Source: Alphaproteobacteria bacterium
GTDB lineage: Bacteria > Pseudomonadota > Alphaproteobacteria > Rs-D84
DNA length: 42,017 nt
Assembly (NCBI GenBank): GCA_009783855.1
Contig: WRCO01000009.1
Coordinates: 1-42,017, forward strand
Reading direction: 5' to 3'
The notes under the pieces: model-generated
Database searches by the model: none
What the model was told of the DNA's origin: nothing
What the model saw: the letters and a program-made list of their open reading frames with translations, nothing else
Program-made: the position numbers and the translations under genes
Shown here: piece by piece, positions 40,873-42,017 of the stretch
Layout: the number at the start of each line of letters is the position of its first letter
How positions within the stretch are numbered: the stretch's first letter is position 1

Positions 40873-41828
40873 TGAATAAAAAACAAATAGATTTGATGAC
40901 GTCGAAAATCCGCGCGGCGGAATCCATCGTCATATTCGGGCACAGGAATGCGGACGGCGATTCGGTCGGCTCCGCGCTTGGGCTTTGCCACCTTGTCAAA
41001 TCGAATTTCGACAAAGACGCGGTTGTCGCGTATGACGGAAACATGCCGATTTCGTACGACTTTATGCCGGGGCGGGGGGATTTTATATTCGCCGAAAAAA
41101 TAAAGGACAACAGGTACGACCTTATGATACTTGTCGATGTGGGGGCGGGTGTGCAATTGGGCGATGCGGGCAGGGCGCTGTTTTCCGCGGCGGGTACGAC
41201 GATAAAAATCGACCACCACAAGACGTTCGATGTTTCGGCCGAATTGGAATTTGTCGACGACGGCGCATCATCCGCGGCCGAAATGATTTTCGACATCGCA
41301 TGCGCGGCGGATTGGAAAATAAACGCCGACGCCGCGACATGCCTTTGCGCCGGGATATATGCGGATACGGGAAATTTCGCATTTGTATCCGGGAACAGCC
41401 GGCCGCTTCGCGCTGTGGCGGAACTTGTGGATTTGGGCGCGGATATACGCGAAATTTCCGAAGGGTTGAATATCGCGACCCGGCACGACATATTGGCCCA
41501 GGCGAACGTTATTGCCGCGGCGGAATTTTTTCACAACGGGCGTCTTGCCATGGCGGTTGTTCCGAACAAATATTATAAAAAACTGGATTCGGGCGAAACC
41601 GAGATGATATTTTTCCTTCGCCGCATAAAGGGCGTTGAATTCGTCGTAGTGCTTAAAGAAGCGCGCGCGGACGAAATCGGCGTATCGCTTCGGTCGCGAA
41701 GGATTCCCATCCGGGAACTTGCGGAAAAAATCGGCGGCGGGGGGCACGACCTTGCCGCGGGCGGACGGCTTCATACCAATTTGGCAGAGGCGAAGAAGGT
41801 TATGGTCGAAGCATTTAAGGGGTTATAG
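40872..41828 (+). CDS. DHH/DHHA1 phosphoesterase (NrnA-like oligoribonuclease / pAp phosphatase)
   Basis: IVIFGHRNADGDSVGSALGL; ILVDVG; KIDHHKTF; GGGGHDLAAGGRL. Confidence 0.9.
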   Translation: MNKKQIDLMTSKIRAAESIVIFGHRNADGDSVGSALGLCHLVKSNFDKDAVVAYDGNMPISYDFMPGRGDFIFAEKIKDNRYDLMILVDVGAGVQLGDAGRALFSAAGTTIKIDHHKTFDVSAELEFVDDGASSAAEMIFDIACAADWKINADAATCLCAGIYADTGNFAFVSGNSRPLRAVAELVDLGADIREISEGLNIATRHDILAQANVIAAAEFFHNGRLAMAVVPNKYYKKLDSGETEMIFFLRRIKGVEFVVVLKEARADEIGVSLRSRRIPIRELAEKIGGGGHDLAAGGRLHTNLAEAKKVMVEAFKGL

Positions 41829-41895
41829 TTCCCCGGTTCGAGATGGCCAAATTTTTATTTGCCCCACCATGCCATCTTTATGCTATAATCCCGCT

Positions 41896-42017
41896 ATGAG
41901 ATTTGTAGAACGCATCACACGATTTGCAGGGGTCGGTTATCGAAGGTCCCATGAGGCCGAGGATATTCGTTCCCTACAGGCACACCGCGTTGAAACCCGC
42001 AGAAAGCTACACACACA
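41896..42017 (+). CDS. Partial ORF running off window end (MRFVERITRFAGVGYRRSHEAEDIRSLQ...)
   Basis: Open to window end; upstream tataat-like tgctataat at 41880. Confidence 0.4.
   Translation, partial: MRFVERITRFAGVGYRRSHEAEDIRSLQAHRVETRRKLHT

Noticed and set aside
41829-41880. ggttcgag string as a possible tRNA T-arm and agatggc/gccatct hairpin
   Set aside because: No cloverleaf or acceptor stem could be assembled; at most a small hairpin upstream of the last ORF.

Overview
The window looks like a gene-dense chromosomal segment of an alphaproteobacterium with a streamlined genome. It resembles gut-type, RF32/Rickettsiales-like lineages, but this is inferred from gene content and protein style and I could not run a phylogeny. 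Housekeeping genes are recognisable: rarA, trmB, gltX, thrS, tatA, ftsK, a ybeY-lnt ORF, trxA, ftsI, nlpD-like, tatB/tatC, lolA, recJ, miaB, gatC/gatA/gatB, ruvX/yqgF and a DHH/NrnA-type gene. A MucR-type regulator, a radical SAM/SPASM protein, cysteine-rich secreted proteins and several unknowns are also present. The most striking observation is a dispersed, degenerate 7-nt-periodic repeat. There are about 20 blocks of about 25-45 bp. Each uses a different heptamer word (AGAGCAT, AGGGCAT, GAGTTGA, GAATTTT, TCGTGGC, GGCACTA, GAATGAT, GGCAAAC, CGGGATT...), all with period 7, and they often sit as inverted pairs about 15-100 bp apart. They occur between genes and in-frame inside essential genes (trmB, ybeY-lnt, miaB, ruvX), and they encode much of the LolA signal peptide and part of the M23 peptidase signal peptide. 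A second layer of short palindromes sits in the same places, in the manner of Rickettsia palindromic elements (GTCATTCCGG..., GTAGGGGCAAAT..., TGTCYA..TRGACA, and others). No tRNA, rRNA, CRISPR array or transposase was recognised.
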